NCBI RefSeq assembly: GCF_000721105.1
Contig: NZ_JOEV01000021.1
Coordinates: forward strand, 1-64,000
Length of the DNA stretch: 64,000 nucleotides
Direction: 5' to 3'
Source: Streptomyces cellulosae
GTDB taxonomy: Bacteria > Actinomycetota > Actinomycetes > Streptomycetales > Streptomycetaceae
Part shown: positions 28,662-37,818 of the stretch, in pieces
Layout of the letters: the number at the start of each line of letters is the position of its first letter
How positions within the stretch are numbered: the stretch's first letter is position 1
The notes under the pieces: generated by a model
The model's database searches: none
What the model was told of the DNA's origin: nothing
What the model saw: the letters and a program-made list of their open reading frames with translations, nothing else
Made by a program: the position numbers and the translations under genes

Positions 28662-29156
28662 TCATTTCCCTGTTCCGGGGGTGCCGGTTCCGAGGGCGGT
28701 GAGGGCTTCGTCCGTGAGGCGGTAGGTCGTCCATTCGTTCTGGGGGAGGGCGCCGATGGATTCGTAGAACGCGATCGTGGGGGTGTTCCAGTTGAGGACG
28801 GCCCATTCGAGGCGGGCGTAGCCGCGTTCGACGCAGAGGCGGGCGAGTTCGGTGAGGAGGGCTTTGCCGTGGCCGGCGCCTCGGGCGGTGGGGCGGACGT
28901 AGAGGTCTTCCAGGTGGATGCCGTGGACTCCGCGCCAGGTGGAGAAGTTCAGGAACCAGATGGCGTAGCCGATGGGTTCGTCTGTGGAGTCGTCCGTGGC
29001 GATGTGGGCGTGGGCTGCGGGGTGGGGGCCGAAGAGGGCGTGGTGGAGTTGGTCGGGGGTTGCCCTGACTTCCTCCAACGCCTTTTCGTAGTCGGCTAGT
29101 TCGCGGATGAGGGTGTGGAGGGCGGGGATGTCTGCGGGGGTGGCGGGTCGGATCAT
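28662..29156 (-). CDS. GNAT-family N-acetyltransferase (diamine acetyltransferase-like)
   Basis: A 164-residue acetyltransferase. IHLEDLYVRPTARGAGHGKA holds the acetyl-CoA-binding R-x-x-G-x-G/A motif. NTPTIAFYESIGA is typical of the spermidine/diamine acetyltransferase branch. Probably the first gene of a unit with DUF4037. Confidence 0.88.
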   Translation of the reverse strand: MIRPATPADIPALHTLIRELADYEKALEEVRATPDQLHHALFGPHPAAHAHIATDDSTDEPIGYAIWFLNFSTWRGVHGIHLEDLYVRPTARGAGHGKALLTELARLCVERGYARLEWAVLNWNTPTIAFYESIGALPQNEWTTYRLTDEALTALGTGTPGTGK

Positions 29157-29306
29157 GGCGTAACGCTAGCTGCCGGATCAGTGGGCATGACGGTCGTCGG
29201 TCGACGGCGGTGCCTGTGCGGTGCCGGTCGTGTCGGCGAGCCGCGGCGATGAGTTTTCCGGGTTGGGAGAGTCTCGTCATCGTTGTCGGCAACTCAGGAG
29301 GTTCAC

Positions 29307-29951
29307 GTGGTTCAGCTAGTGAGGGTCCAGAACTTCAACGTCTCCAGTGACGGCGTCGCTGCTGGTGAGGACCAGAGTCTGGAGAGGCCGTTCGGCCATG
29401 TCGATCCCGAGAGGCTTTTCGCCTGGGCCCGGGCGACGGCGAGCTGGCCCAACCGCACCGAACCGGGAGGGAACCGGGGCCTGGACGACTATCTCACCCG
29501 GGACTTCGCCAACAACATCGGCGCCGAGATCATGGGCCGCAACAAGTTCGGGCCGCAGCGGGGGCCGTGGCGGGACCTCGAGTGGCGTGGCTGGTGGGGG
29601 GACGAGCCGCCGTTCCACACCCCGGTGTTCGTCATGACCCACCACGAGCGTCCTTCGTTCACGCTCTCCGACACCACGTTCCACTTCGTCGACGGCGACC
29701 CGGCCACGGTTCTGGAGCAGGCGCGCGAGGCGGCGCGGGGCAAGGACGTCCGGCTCGGCGGAGGGGTCAGCACCATCCGGCAGTTCCTCGACGCGGATCT
29801 CGTCGACACCCTGCATGTGGCGGTCTCCCCGCTGAAGTTCGGGTCCGGTCTGCGGCTGTGGGAGTCCCCCGATGAGCTGCTCGACCGGTTCCACTGTGAT
29901 GTCGTGCCCAGCCCGAGCGGTGTGACGCATCACCTGTTCTGGCGAAAGTGA
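29307..29951 (+). CDS. Dihydrofolate reductase-like (RibD C-terminal family) protein
   Basis: A 214-residue protein of the DHFR/RibD_C fold. EIMGRNKFG, PVFVMTHHERP and LGGGVSTIRQFLDADLVDTL are the conserved family segments. Start GTG 29307 follows AGGAGG (29296-29301). These stand-alone proteins are common in actinobacteria; the substrate is unknown, and they are not the folA enzyme. Confidence 0.88.
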   Translation: MVQLVRVQNFNVSSDGVAAGEDQSLERPFGHVDPERLFAWARATASWPNRTEPGGNRGLDDYLTRDFANNIGAEIMGRNKFGPQRGPWRDLEWRGWWGDEPPFHTPVFVMTHHERPSFTLSDTTFHFVDGDPATVLEQAREAARGKDVRLGGGVSTIRQFLDADLVDTLHVAVSPLKFGSGLRLWESPDELLDRFHCDVVPSPSGVTHHLFWRK

Positions 29952-30000
29952 GGCGAGGGTCCGCCCCCGTGCAGGATCCCGGGTCAGGGGGGGGCAGGTC

Positions 30001-30891
30001 CTAGTCGCCGGTGCCGCGCAGGCGTCTGGCGATTTCGAGCCGTTCGGGTTCCAGGGGGCGGCCGTCCGCGATTTCCCAGAGGCAGTTCTGGAGGACTCGG
30101 CCGAGGGTCCAGGCGCGGGCCCGGGCGGGGTCGAGGGTGAGGATGTCGGTCATGGTGTCGAAGCGGTGCCGGATGTCGGTGGGGTCGAAGCGGTTGTAGA
30201 GGGCGGGGAGGAGTTCGAAGCCGGGGTCGCCGACGAGGGGTTTGGGGTCGATGGCGAGCCAGGGGGCACGGTCGGCGGCGAGGACGTTCTCGTAGTGGAG
30301 GTCCCAGTGCAGGAGGCGGTCGCCGGGGTCGGTGGCGACTTCGCGTACGGCGGCGGCGCAGTCGGCGAGGAGGCGGCGGGTCTCGGGGTCGGGGACCTGG
30401 GTGAGGGCCTGGGGGGTGTCCGCGAGCATGGCCTGGGTGATGTCGCCGAGGTGACGCAGGCCGGGTGGTGCGGGAGTGGTGGTGAGGTGGGCCAGGAGCC
30501 GGGCGATGACGGCGGCGGCTTCGTGGGTGTCGGGGTGCTGGGACAGCATGCGGGTGGGGTCGAGGCGTTCCAGGAGCATGGTGCCGGTGGGTTCGTCGTG
30601 GTCGAGGAGGCGTACCGCTCCGTCGCCGTTCCAGGCGCGCAGGGCGATGGGTTCGCCTCTGCTCTCCTCGTCGGGGAGTTGGAGTTTGAGGACGGCGGGG
30701 GTGTGGTCCGGGCGGCGCAGGACGGGGAGGACGAGGGCGGAGACGCCGTGCATGGGGCGTCCGTCGAGTTTCAGGTCCCAGCGGTCGAGGAAGTCCGCGG
30801 CGAGGCGGGGCAGGCGGGCGATGAAGGCGCGTCCGGCGGTGCCGTTGTATTTCTCCTGAGCTGCGGCCAGTGCGTGCGGGATGTCGATCAC
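30001..30891 (-). CDS. APH(6)-like aminoglycoside/streptomycin kinase family protein
   Basis: A 296-residue kinase of the streptomycin 6-phosphotransferase family. LHWDLHYENVLAADRAPWLA followed by IDPKPLVGDPGFEL matches the APH(6) catalytic HxDxxxxN and DP metal-binding region (the usual HGD is HWD). Start GTG 30891 (VIDIPHAL) is preferred because family members begin MI-[DE]-IP. An ATG at 30927 would add 12 residues. Whether it confers resistance is unknown; a housekeeping kinase role is equally possible. Confidence 0.8.
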   Translation of the reverse strand: MIDIPHALAAAQEKYNGTAGRAFIARLPRLAADFLDRWDLKLDGRPMHGVSALVLPVLRRPDHTPAVLKLQLPDEESRGEPIALRAWNGDGAVRLLDHDEPTGTMLLERLDPTRMLSQHPDTHEAAAVIARLLAHLTTTPAPPGLRHLGDITQAMLADTPQALTQVPDPETRRLLADCAAAVREVATDPGDRLLHWDLHYENVLAADRAPWLAIDPKPLVGDPGFELLPALYNRFDPTDIRHRFDTMTDILTLDPARARAWTLGRVLQNCLWEIADGRPLEPERLEIARRLRGTGD

Positions 30892-30925
30892 GTACGGGAC
30901 GATACTGGCGTGCGTGAATCGGCTC

Positions 30926-31579
30926 ATGTGGACGGGTGGGCGCCGGAACGGGGTGGTGGGGTACGTCCGTGGTGCTCCGGGGACGTGTGTCTGGCTGGTG
31001 ATGTTGTTCGTGACGACGGTGGCGGTGCATCACATGTCCCCGGACTTCGAGCGGGAGTTCCTGCTGGAGCGGTCGACGAACATCCGGGGGCTGTCGGAGA
31101 ACCCGGGCCGGGCTCTGGTCGCGAGTGCGTTGTTGATCGACGGCGGGAAGTGGCTGCCGCAGGTGTTTCTCTACAGCGTCTTTCACGCGCCGGCGGAGCG
31201 TTGGCTGGGGACGGTGCGCTGGCTGGTGGTGTGTGTGACGGCGCATGTGCTGGCGTCGCTGGTCAGTGAGGGTGCGGTGCTGGTGGCGATGTGGGACGGG
31301 CGGGCGCCGGCGTCGACGGCGGACACGTTGGACATCGGGGTGAGTTACGCGCTGGCCGGTGTGGTGGGCGTGCTGGTGTACCGGATCGCGCGGCCGTGGC
31401 GGTACGGGTATGTGGTGGCGGTGCTGCTGGTGTACGGGGTGCCGCTGGTGGTGGGGCGGACGTTCACCGATCTCGGGCATTTCGTGGCGTTGTTGATCGG
31501 GTTCGCCTGTCATCCGGTGACGCGGGGGCGGGGGGGAGCGTGGAATCCGAGGGAGGCGTTCGCTGCTCGGAGGGGTTAG
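30926..31579 (+). CDS. Rhomboid-like integral membrane protein
   Basis: A 217-residue polytopic protein with about five hydrophobic segments (for example LVMLFVTTVAVHH, WLVVCVTAHVLASLVSEG, and LAGVVGVLVYRIA). It resembles the rhomboid-like family common in Streptomyces. I do not find the GxSG/H catalytic dyad of active rhomboid proteases, so it may be inactive. Divergent from the APH-like gene; neither gene has a strong ribosome site, so the start is uncertain (GTG 30914 is an alternative). Confidence 0.75.
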   Translation: MWTGGRRNGVVGYVRGAPGTCVWLVMLFVTTVAVHHMSPDFEREFLLERSTNIRGLSENPGRALVASALLIDGGKWLPQVFLYSVFHAPAERWLGTVRWLVVCVTAHVLASLVSEGAVLVAMWDGRAPASTADTLDIGVSYALAGVVGVLVYRIARPWRYGYVVAVLLVYGVPLVVGRTFTDLGHFVALLIGFACHPVTRGRGGAWNPREAFAARRG

Positions 31580-31637
31580 TCATTCGGTGGTTTCCGCGTC
31601 GTGCGGCTTGGATCGGGGCGGGGTCGCATCCGCGGAA

Positions 31638-32618
31638 TCATGGCTCCAGCACCACTTTTCCGGTTGTCGCGCGGGTCTCCAGGGCGTGGTGTGCGGCGGC
31701 CGCCTCGGCGAGCGGGAAGCGCTGCACGGCGGGGGTGAGGCGGCCGGCGGCGGCCTCGGTGAGGGCGCGCAGTTCGAGGGTGCGTACGGGGTTGGTGCCG
31801 CCGGTCTTCCGCATCATCACGGGGCCGAGGACCTGCTCGGAGAGGCCGTCGACGAGGTAGGGCGTGCCGTCGTGCGGGCCCTGGCCCGACCAGCCGAACA
31901 CGATGTGCCGGCCGTCGGGTCCGAGCATTGCGACGGCCTCGCGGGCGACGTCACCGCCGACGCCGTCGAAGACGACGGTGGCCGTACGCCCGCCCAGATA
32001 CGCGCGGACCGTGTCCGGCCAGGACGGCTCCTTGTAGTCGACGGCGAGGTCGGCGCCGTTCTTCTTGACGCGGGCCGCCTTGTCCGGGCCGCCCGCGAGG
32101 CCGATGACGGTGGCGCCGGTGTTCTTGGCGTACTGCACGAGCAGGGTGCCGATGCCGCCGGCGGCGGCCGGGATCACGACCACGTCCGCCGGCCCGGGCT
32201 CCGCGAACTGCAGGATTCCCATGGTCGTACGCCCTGTGCCGATCATGGCGACGGCTTCGGCGAAGTCGAGGCCGGCCGGGATCTCGTGGGCGCGGTCGAC
32301 GTCGGTGACGGCGAGTTCGGCGTAGCCTCCCGGGGCGAACCCGAGGTGGGCGACCACGCGTTTGCCGAGCCACAGGCCGGAGACGCCGTCGCCGAGGGAC
32401 TCGACCGTGCCGGCGACCTCCCGGCCGGGGATCGTGGGCAGGGCGGGCGGTTCGGGCAGGGGGCCCCGCATGCCCTCGCGCAGGGCGGTGTCCAGGAGGT
32501 GGACACCGGCCGCTCGTACGGCGATACGGATCTGGCCGGGGCCCGGTGCCGGGTCGTCGACCTGTTCGTAGGTCAGGTTCTCGGCCGGTCCGAAGGTGTG
32601 CAGGCGGATGGCGTGCAT
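31638..32618 (-). CDS. Zinc-independent quinone oxidoreductase (MDR family)
   Basis: A 326-residue medium-chain dehydrogenase. The N-terminal GroES-like domain has PALPTIPGREVAGTVESLGD, and the NADPH-binding fold has AAAGGIGTLLVQYAKNTGA. It lacks the Cys/His zinc ligands of alcohol dehydrogenases, so it belongs to the QOR branch. Probably reduces quinones or enones with NADPH. Start ATG 32618. Confidence 0.9.
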   Translation of the reverse strand: MHAIRLHTFGPAENLTYEQVDDPAPGPGQIRIAVRAAGVHLLDTALREGMRGPLPEPPALPTIPGREVAGTVESLGDGVSGLWLGKRVVAHLGFAPGGYAELAVTDVDRAHEIPAGLDFAEAVAMIGTGRTTMGILQFAEPGPADVVVIPAAAGGIGTLLVQYAKNTGATVIGLAGGPDKAARVKKNGADLAVDYKEPSWPDTVRAYLGGRTATVVFDGVGGDVAREAVAMLGPDGRHIVFGWSGQGPHDGTPYLVDGLSEQVLGPVMMRKTGGTNPVRTLELRALTEAAAGRLTPAVQRFPLAEAAAAHHALETRATTGKVVLEP

Positions 32619-32675
32619 AGGGGTCCCCCATCGGAAGTGGTGTTCGGCGGGCAGGTCACCGCCCACTCTTCAACC

Positions 32676-33836
32676 TCACGCTTGCTTGAGGTCAAGGGTG
32701 TGCCGGCCGAGGGCGAGCGAGACCGCGGTGAGGGCGCTGTTGAAGGAGACCTCGGACAGCACGCCCGGGGCGGCGACCTGGTCGCCGGCGAGGTAGACGC
32801 CGTCGCCGCGGTCGATCGCCGGCCGGTCGCGCCAGCTGGTGCCCGGGAGGTCGACGGCGCCGGTACGGCCGTTCGCGACCGCTTCGCGCCGCCAGGTGAC
32901 GCGCTCGCGCCAGCCCTCGAAGGCGAGGTCGAGGAGCTGTTCGGCGCGTGCGACGCCGTCCGCCTTGGTCTCGTGCGGGCCGATGGGGATCTGGCCCTGG
33001 ACGAGCTGCTCGCCGGCGGGGGCGAGGGACCGGTCCTGGGCGGTGAACCGTTCGATCCAGCCGGGGGAGTCGAGGTCGCAGACGGCGAAGGCGTCCCCGC
33101 GCCGGGTGCGCACGGCGAGGTCGACGAGTGTCGTACGGCCGCTCGGCCACGTCAGCGAGTCGTCGCCGAGGAGTCGCCGGGCGGCGTCCAGGGAGGTGGC
33201 GACGACGACGGGGGTGTCGGTGGGGAGGGTGTCGACGCGGGACAGCGTCTCCATCCGGACGCCCAGGTTCCAGGCCCGGGCGGCCATCCGGCCGATGAGC
33301 GCGCCCCAGCCGCCGCGCGGATAGTGGGCCTCGGGCGGGAGCTTGGTGGCGCGGCGCAGCCGTTCCTGTACGAACGCGGCGGACAGGGCGCCCGGGTCGT
33401 GGTGGAACAGGGCGACGGCGCAGTAGTGGGCGGCGGCCCGGGCGGCCTCCTCGCCGGCCTGCTCGGTGGCCCAGGTCAGGAAGTCGACGTCGACGGGTGC
33501 CTCGCGGGCACTGCGGCGCAGCAGCTTGAGCATCGCGAAGGGCGGGGTGCGGCGCAGGGTGCCCTGGTGGCGCAGCCGTAGCCGGGTCGCCTCCAGCGCG
33601 GGGAGGGGCGCGAGCGGTCCGATCAGGTCCCGCTGCCGGAGCCAGGCCCAGTGGGGGCCGCCGTTGTAGAGGGCGTGCGGGCCCTCGTTCGTCCGGTACG
33701 GCCCTTCGGCGGTACGGGCCCGCCCGCCGAGGGTGTGATGGGCCTCGTGCACGGTGACCTTGGCGCCCGCCTCGGCTGCGGTGATGGCCGCGGTCAGTCC
33801 GGCGAAGCCGCCGCCGATGACGGTGATGCGGTGCAT
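32676..33836 (-). CDS. FAD-dependent oxidoreductase (phytoene desaturase/amine oxidase-like)
   Basis: A 386-residue flavoprotein. VIGGGFAGLTAAITAAEAG is the FAD-binding GxGxxG motif and LGGRARTAEGPYRTNEGPHA is the second family motif. The C-terminus GVYLAGDQVAAPGVLSEVSF binds FAD again. It is shorter than carotenoid desaturases, and no carotenoid genes are nearby. Substrate unknown. It lies 57 bp upstream of the quinone oxidoreductase on the same strand, so the two may be co-transcribed. Confidence 0.88.
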   Translation of the reverse strand: MHRITVIGGGFAGLTAAITAAEAGAKVTVHEAHHTLGGRARTAEGPYRTNEGPHALYNGGPHWAWLRQRDLIGPLAPLPALEATRLRLRHQGTLRRTPPFAMLKLLRRSAREAPVDVDFLTWATEQAGEEAARAAAHYCAVALFHHDPGALSAAFVQERLRRATKLPPEAHYPRGGWGALIGRMAARAWNLGVRMETLSRVDTLPTDTPVVVATSLDAARRLLGDDSLTWPSGRTTLVDLAVRTRRGDAFAVCDLDSPGWIERFTAQDRSLAPAGEQLVQGQIPIGPHETKADGVARAEQLLDLAFEGWRERVTWRREAVANGRTGAVDLPGTSWRDRPAIDRGDGVYLAGDQVAAPGVLSEVSFNSALTAVSLALGRHTLDLKQA

Positions 33837-33973
33837 GTCTGTGGTCTCCCTCGGGTTCGGGGTCGCTTTCTCACCTTTCTCTGCGTACGACTCCTGCGGC
33901 GGCCGGAATGTGACATGGGTGGGCCCTTTGGCAGGTCAGGACGGTTGTCAGTGGCGGGGTGCAGCATGGGGGC

Positions 33974-34678
33974 ATGGCGAGGAGAGCGGTGGGCGGGACG
34001 GGTGTGGCGGGCAAGGCTGCCGGTGCGGGCGGGGTGAAGGCGGCACGGCGGCCGGAGGTGCGGCTGCCTCCGCTGGAGCCGTACGGCGGGGAGTTGGAGC
34101 CGGACGGGGACTACGACGGGCTGGAGTTCCGGGAGGTGGACCTCGTCGGGCAGGACGGTGGGGGTGCCCGTTTCATGGACTGTGCGCTGACGGGGTGCGC
34201 GCTGGACGAGACCCGGCTGACGCGGGCACGGGTCCTGGACTCGGTCCTCACCGGCCCGCGCGGCGTCGGCACCGACCTCGCCGAGGCGACCCTGAGGGAC
34301 GTCGAGGTGATCGACGCCCGCATGGGCGGGGTGCAACTGCACGGGGCGGTGCTGGAGCGGGTCCTGATCCGCGGCGGCAAGATCGACTACCTGAACCTGC
34401 GGTCCGCCCGCCTCAGAGACGTCGTCTTCGAGAGCTGCGTCCTGGTCGAGCCGGACTTCGGCGGCGCCCGTCTGGAGCGGGTGGAGTTCGTCGACTGCAC
34501 GCTGAAGGGCGTCGACCTCAACGCGGCGACGCTGAGAGACGTCGACCTGCGGGGCGTGGCCTCGCTGGAGATCGCGCGCGGGGTGGACCGGCTGGCGGGG
34601 GCGGTGATCAGCCCGTCCCAACTGCTGGACCTGGCACCGGTTTTGGCGGGGGCGCTGGGGATTCGGGTGGAGGGGTGA
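33974..34678 (+). CDS. Pentapeptide-repeat protein
   Basis: A 234-residue protein. From about residue 60 to 200 it carries A(D/N)LXX-type repeats, e.g. TDLAEATLRDVEVIDARMGG, VDLNAATLRDVDLRGVA, predicted to form a right-handed quadrilateral beta-helix. The N-terminus is basic and Gly/Ala-rich. Such proteins can mimic DNA (QnrB/MfpA-like), but many have no known role. Start ATG 33974 after GGGGG. Confidence 0.85.
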   Translation: MARRAVGGTGVAGKAAGAGGVKAARRPEVRLPPLEPYGGELEPDGDYDGLEFREVDLVGQDGGGARFMDCALTGCALDETRLTRARVLDSVLTGPRGVGTDLAEATLRDVEVIDARMGGVQLHGAVLERVLIRGGKIDYLNLRSARLRDVVFESCVLVEPDFGGARLERVEFVDCTLKGVDLNAATLRDVDLRGVASLEIARGVDRLAGAVISPSQLLDLAPVLAGALGIRVEG

Positions 34679-34789
34679 AGGGGGCTCGCTCGCGTGCCTG
34701 GGCTGGAGCAGGCGCCACTTCGTAGTCGGGATGCCTGGGGTTCGGGACGCCCCGTTCCCAGAAGCTTCCGGACTCGGGACACCCCGGGC

Positions 34790-35290
34790 TCACGACACCC
34801 GGGGAAAGCGGGCCTGCAGGGTCCAGATCGCCGGGTTCTCGGCCAGGTCGTCGTGGAGGTCGGTCAGGTCGGCGATGAGGTCGTGGAGGAAGTCGCGGGC
34901 CTCGCGCCGCAGTTCGGCGTGGGAGAAGGTCAGCGGGGGCTCCTCCACCGGCATCCAGTCGGCCTCGATGTCGACCCAGCCGAAGCGGCGCTCGAAGAGC
35001 ATGCGGTCGGTGGACTCGGTGAAGTCCAGTTCCGCGCGCTGGGGGCGGGCGGCGCGGGAGCCGGCCGGGTCGCGGTCGATGCGCTCGACGATGTCGCACA
35101 GGGCCCACGCGAAGTCGAGCACCGGAACCCATCCCCAGGCTGTGGACAGCTCCCGGTCGGCCTTGGTGTCGGCGAGGTAGACGTCACCGCAGAACAGGTC
35201 GTGCCGCAGGGCGTGGACGTCCGCGCGGCGGTAGTCGGTCTGCGGGGGGTCCGGGAAGCGGTTGGAGAGGGCGTAGCCGATGTCGAGCAC
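34790..35290 (-). CDS. Hypothetical cytoplasmic protein
   Basis: A 166-residue acidic protein without TM or signal. Segments such as WGWVPVLDFAWALCDIVERI and EARDFLHDLIADLTDLHDDL suggest a mainly helical C-terminus. Start GTG 35290, 41 bp from the divergent M1 peptidase start. Resembles short uncharacterised Streptomyces proteins; family not recognised. Confidence 0.65.
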   Translation of the reverse strand: MLDIGYALSNRFPDPPQTDYRRADVHALRHDLFCGDVYLADTKADRELSTAWGWVPVLDFAWALCDIVERIDRDPAGSRAARPQRAELDFTESTDRMLFERRFGWVDIEADWMPVEEPPLTFSHAELRREARDFLHDLIADLTDLHDDLAENPAIWTLQARFPRVS

Positions 35291-35331
35291 GTACGTGATG
35301 GTGCCACGCGGCTTCTCATAGGATCACAGCC

Positions 35332-36858
35332 GTGTCCCGATCCGCGCCGGTTGTCCCGGTCTTCGCCCCGGCCTTTGCGGCGCTCCTCCTCGCCCTCGCT
35401 CTGGCCCTGACCGCGTGCGGCGGGGGAGCGCACGGCAACCCCGGAAGCTCCGGTGTCGGCGACCCGTACTTCCCGAAGGCCGGCAACGGCGGCTACGACG
35501 TCACGCACTACGACCTCACCCTCGCCTACGACGCGGACCCGGACGCGGACCGGGAGGCGGATCCGGACGCGGGCCGGGAGGCGGATCCGGACGCGGGCCG
35601 GGAGGCGGATCCGGACGCGGACCCGGCCCCAGCCCGGTTGTCCGGTACGGCCGTGATCACCGCCCACGCCACGCAGGACCTCTCCGCTTTGGACCTGGAC
35701 CTCAAGGGTCTGGACGTCGAGAGCGTCACCGTCGGGGGCCGGCCCGCCCGCTTCCACCGCACCGGCCAGGAACTCACCGTCCGCCCGCACGACGACCTCG
35801 ACAAGGGCGAGACGTTCCACGTCACCGTCCGCTACTCCGGCATCCCCGAGACGATCACCGATCCGGACGGCTCCCAGGAGGGCTGGCTGCGGACGGCCGA
35901 CGGGGCACTGGCCCTCGGCGAGCCCACCGGATCCATGACGTGGTTCCCCGGCAACCACCACCCCTCCGACAAGGCGTCCTACGACCTCACCGTGACCGTG
36001 CCCAAGGGCCTGCAGGCCGTCTCCAACGGGGACCTGACGCGCGAGACGACCAGCGGGAACCGTACGACCTACACCTGGCACACCGCCGAACCCATGGCGA
36101 GCTACGTCGCCACGCTCGCCGTCGGCCGCTACGACATCACGCGCTACGACATCCCCCGCTCCACCACCCCCGCCGGCCTGCCGGTGTACGTGGCCGTGGA
36201 CCCGGCGCAGACCGGGGCGAGCCGGAAGGTGCTCGCCGGGATTCCCGAGATCATGAAGTGGGCGGAGGACAACTTCGGCCCCTACCCCTTCTCCTCCACG
36301 GGAGCCGTCGTCGACCGCGCCGAAGACGCCGGATACGCCCTGGAGACCCAGAACCGGCCCGTCTTCCCCGGCCCGCCCGACACCGCGACCCTCGTCCACG
36401 AACTCGCCCACCAGTGGTACGGCAACTCGGTCACCCCGAAGACCTGGCGGGACATGTGGCTCAACGAGGGCTTCGCCACGTACGCGGAGTGGCTGTGGGC
36501 CGAGGACCACGGCGGCGACAGCGTCCAGCAGACCTTCGACGCGCTCTACGACCAAGGCGAGGACGAGGACGGAGACGAGGACCTCTGGTCCTTCCCGCCC
36601 GCGAAGCCGGCGAGCGCCGCGCACATCTCCGACGCCCCGGTCTATGAGCGCGGCGCGATGGTCCTGCACAAGATCCGGCAGACGGTCGGCGACGACACCT
36701 TCTACGACATCATCCAGGGCTGGGCCGCCACCCACCGCCACGGCACCGCGGACACCGCCGACTTCACCGCGTACGTCGAGAAGAAGGCACCCGGCAAGGA
36801 CTTCACCGGGATCTGGAGGGAGTGGCTGTACGGGGAGGGGAGGCCGTCGCACGGCTGA
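35332..36858 (+). CDS. Secreted lipoprotein M1-family aminopeptidase
   Basis: A 508-residue lipoprotein. The signal peptide ends in LALTAC, so the enzyme is anchored outside the membrane. HELAH (356-360) with WLNEGF 18 residues later gives the HExxH-x18-E zinc site of gluzincins, and ALETQNRP stands for the usual GAMEN motif. After the N-terminal beta domain begins (YDLTLAYD) there is an in-frame insertion of 8-residue repeats (DPDAGREA-type, about residues 68-97). It lacks the large C-terminal ERAP domain, as in other short actinobacterial M1 enzymes. Start GTG 35332. Confidence 0.92.
   Translation: MSRSAPVVPVFAPAFAALLLALALALTACGGGAHGNPGSSGVGDPYFPKAGNGGYDVTHYDLTLAYDADPDADREADPDAGREADPDAGREADPDADPAPARLSGTAVITAHATQDLSALDLDLKGLDVESVTVGGRPARFHRTGQELTVRPHDDLDKGETFHVTVRYSGIPETITDPDGSQEGWLRTADGALALGEPTGSMTWFPGNHHPSDKASYDLTVTVPKGLQAVSNGDLTRETTSGNRTTYTWHTAEPMASYVATLAVGRYDITRYDIPRSTTPAGLPVYVAVDPAQTGASRKVLAGIPEIMKWAEDNFGPYPFSSTGAVVDRAEDAGYALETQNRPVFPGPPDTATLVHELAHQWYGNSVTPKTWRDMWLNEGFATYAEWLWAEDHGGDSVQQTFDALYDQGEDEDGDEDLWSFPPAKPASAAHISDAPVYERGAMVLHKIRQTVGDDTFYDIIQGWAATHRHGTADTADFTAYVEKKAPGKDFTGIWREWLYGEGRPSHG
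35533..35622 (+). repeat. 24-bp in-frame tandem repeat inside the M1 peptidase gene
   Basis: Three complete 24-bp units (35533-35556, 35557-35580, 35581-35604) and an 18-bp partial unit. Units 2 and 3 are identical; unit 1 differs by two bases. Each encodes eight residues, DPDA(D/G)REA when read across the unit join, keeping the frame. Confidence 0.9.
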
Positions 36859-36876
36859 CCCGGCGACTGACGGTGG

Positions 36877-37818
36877 TTACTCCGACTCGTCCAGCAGCCT
36901 CGCCAGTTCGGGCGGCAACACCGGTTCGGGTGCCTCGGCCAGCTCCTCCCGGGTCCACCAGCGCCAGGCCAGGATGCCCTCGTCGGTGTGGACGGCGGCG
37001 ACGTGCGGGCCGGCCGGATCGCGGCGGGGGCCGTGGGCGACGTAGATGTGCTCGTGCTGGTGGACGGGGACGTCGCCGTACGTGAATCGGCGTTCCCACG
37101 TGCACAGCAGGGGGCCCGGTTCGAGGTCCGTCCAGCCGGTTTCCTCGCGCAGTTCGCGCAGGGCGCCCTCGCGTGGGCTCTCGTCCGCCTCCAGGCCGCC
37201 GCCGGGCAGCAACCAGTGCACGCCGATCTCGACGTTGTCGTACCGGAAGAGGAAGACCGCGCCGTCCGGATCCAGTACGGCGACCCGGGCCGCGCGGCGC
37301 GGGGTGCGCAGCGGTTTGCGCAGCACCGTGCAGGGGCGGCCCTTCCGCAGGTCCCGGCGATGGGTGAGCGGCTGGTAGCCGAGGCCCGTCCAGAACGCGA
37401 GGGCGCGATCGTTGCCGTCGAGGACGGCGAGGCGTACGGCGGTGCGGCCGGCGGAGCGGAAGCGGTCTTCCACCAGCGACGCCAACTGGCGGCCGTGGCC
37501 CCGGCGGTGGACGTCCGCCGCCACCATCAGCAGGCCGATCCACGGGTCCGGGTCGGCCGGGTCGGGGTGGTGGGAGAGCGTGATCGCGATGCCGACCAGC
37601 CGGCCCTCGCTGCGGGCGAGCAGCACCTCCACGTCCGGGTGCGCCAGTTCCTCGGCGAGCGCGGCCGCGACCTGCTCCGGGCGGATGTCGTCCGGATCCG
37701 GGAAGTCACCGCTGAGGGCCTGGAACTCGCGGTTGTCGGCGTAGAGCGCGGTGAGTTCGGTGAGGAGGGCGGCCGGGATGTCGTGGTCCGGGGTGAGCGC
37801 GAGGGGGGTCAGGAGCAC
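36877..37818 (-). CDS. GNAT-Nudix fusion protein
   Basis: A 313-residue bifunctional protein. Residues 1-165 are a GNAT domain (LLMVAADVHRRGHGRQL with the acetyl-CoA loop, NDRALAFWTGLGY). Residues 170-313 are a Nudix hydrolase, with the complete Nudix box GGGLEADESPREGALRELRE then ETGW (G-x5-E-x7-REUxEExGU). The Nudix half hydrolyses a nucleoside-diphosphate derivative and the GNAT half acetylates an amine; substrates unknown. Such fusions occur in actinobacteria. Start ATG 37818. Confidence 0.9.
   Translation of the reverse strand: MLLTPLALTPDHDIPAALLTELTALYADNREFQALSGDFPDPDDIRPEQVAAALAEELAHPDVEVLLARSEGRLVGIAITLSHHPDPADPDPWIGLLMVAADVHRRGHGRQLASLVEDRFRSAGRTAVRLAVLDGNDRALAFWTGLGYQPLTHRRDLRKGRPCTVLRKPLRTPRRAARVAVLDPDGAVFLFRYDNVEIGVHWLLPGGGLEADESPREGALRELREETGWTDLEPGPLLCTWERRFTYGDVPVHQHEHIYVAHGPRRDPAGPHVAAVHTDEGILAWRWWTREELAEAPEPVLPPELARLLDESE

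Noticed and set aside
27643..29292. 549-codon minus-strand frame, Pro/Arg/His-rich
   Set aside because: Shadow of the DUF4037 and GNAT genes in another frame, low-complexity.
31587..33581. 664-codon plus-strand frame opposite the quinone oxidoreductase and FAD enzyme
   Set aside because: Antisense to two genes with clear nucleotide-binding motifs.
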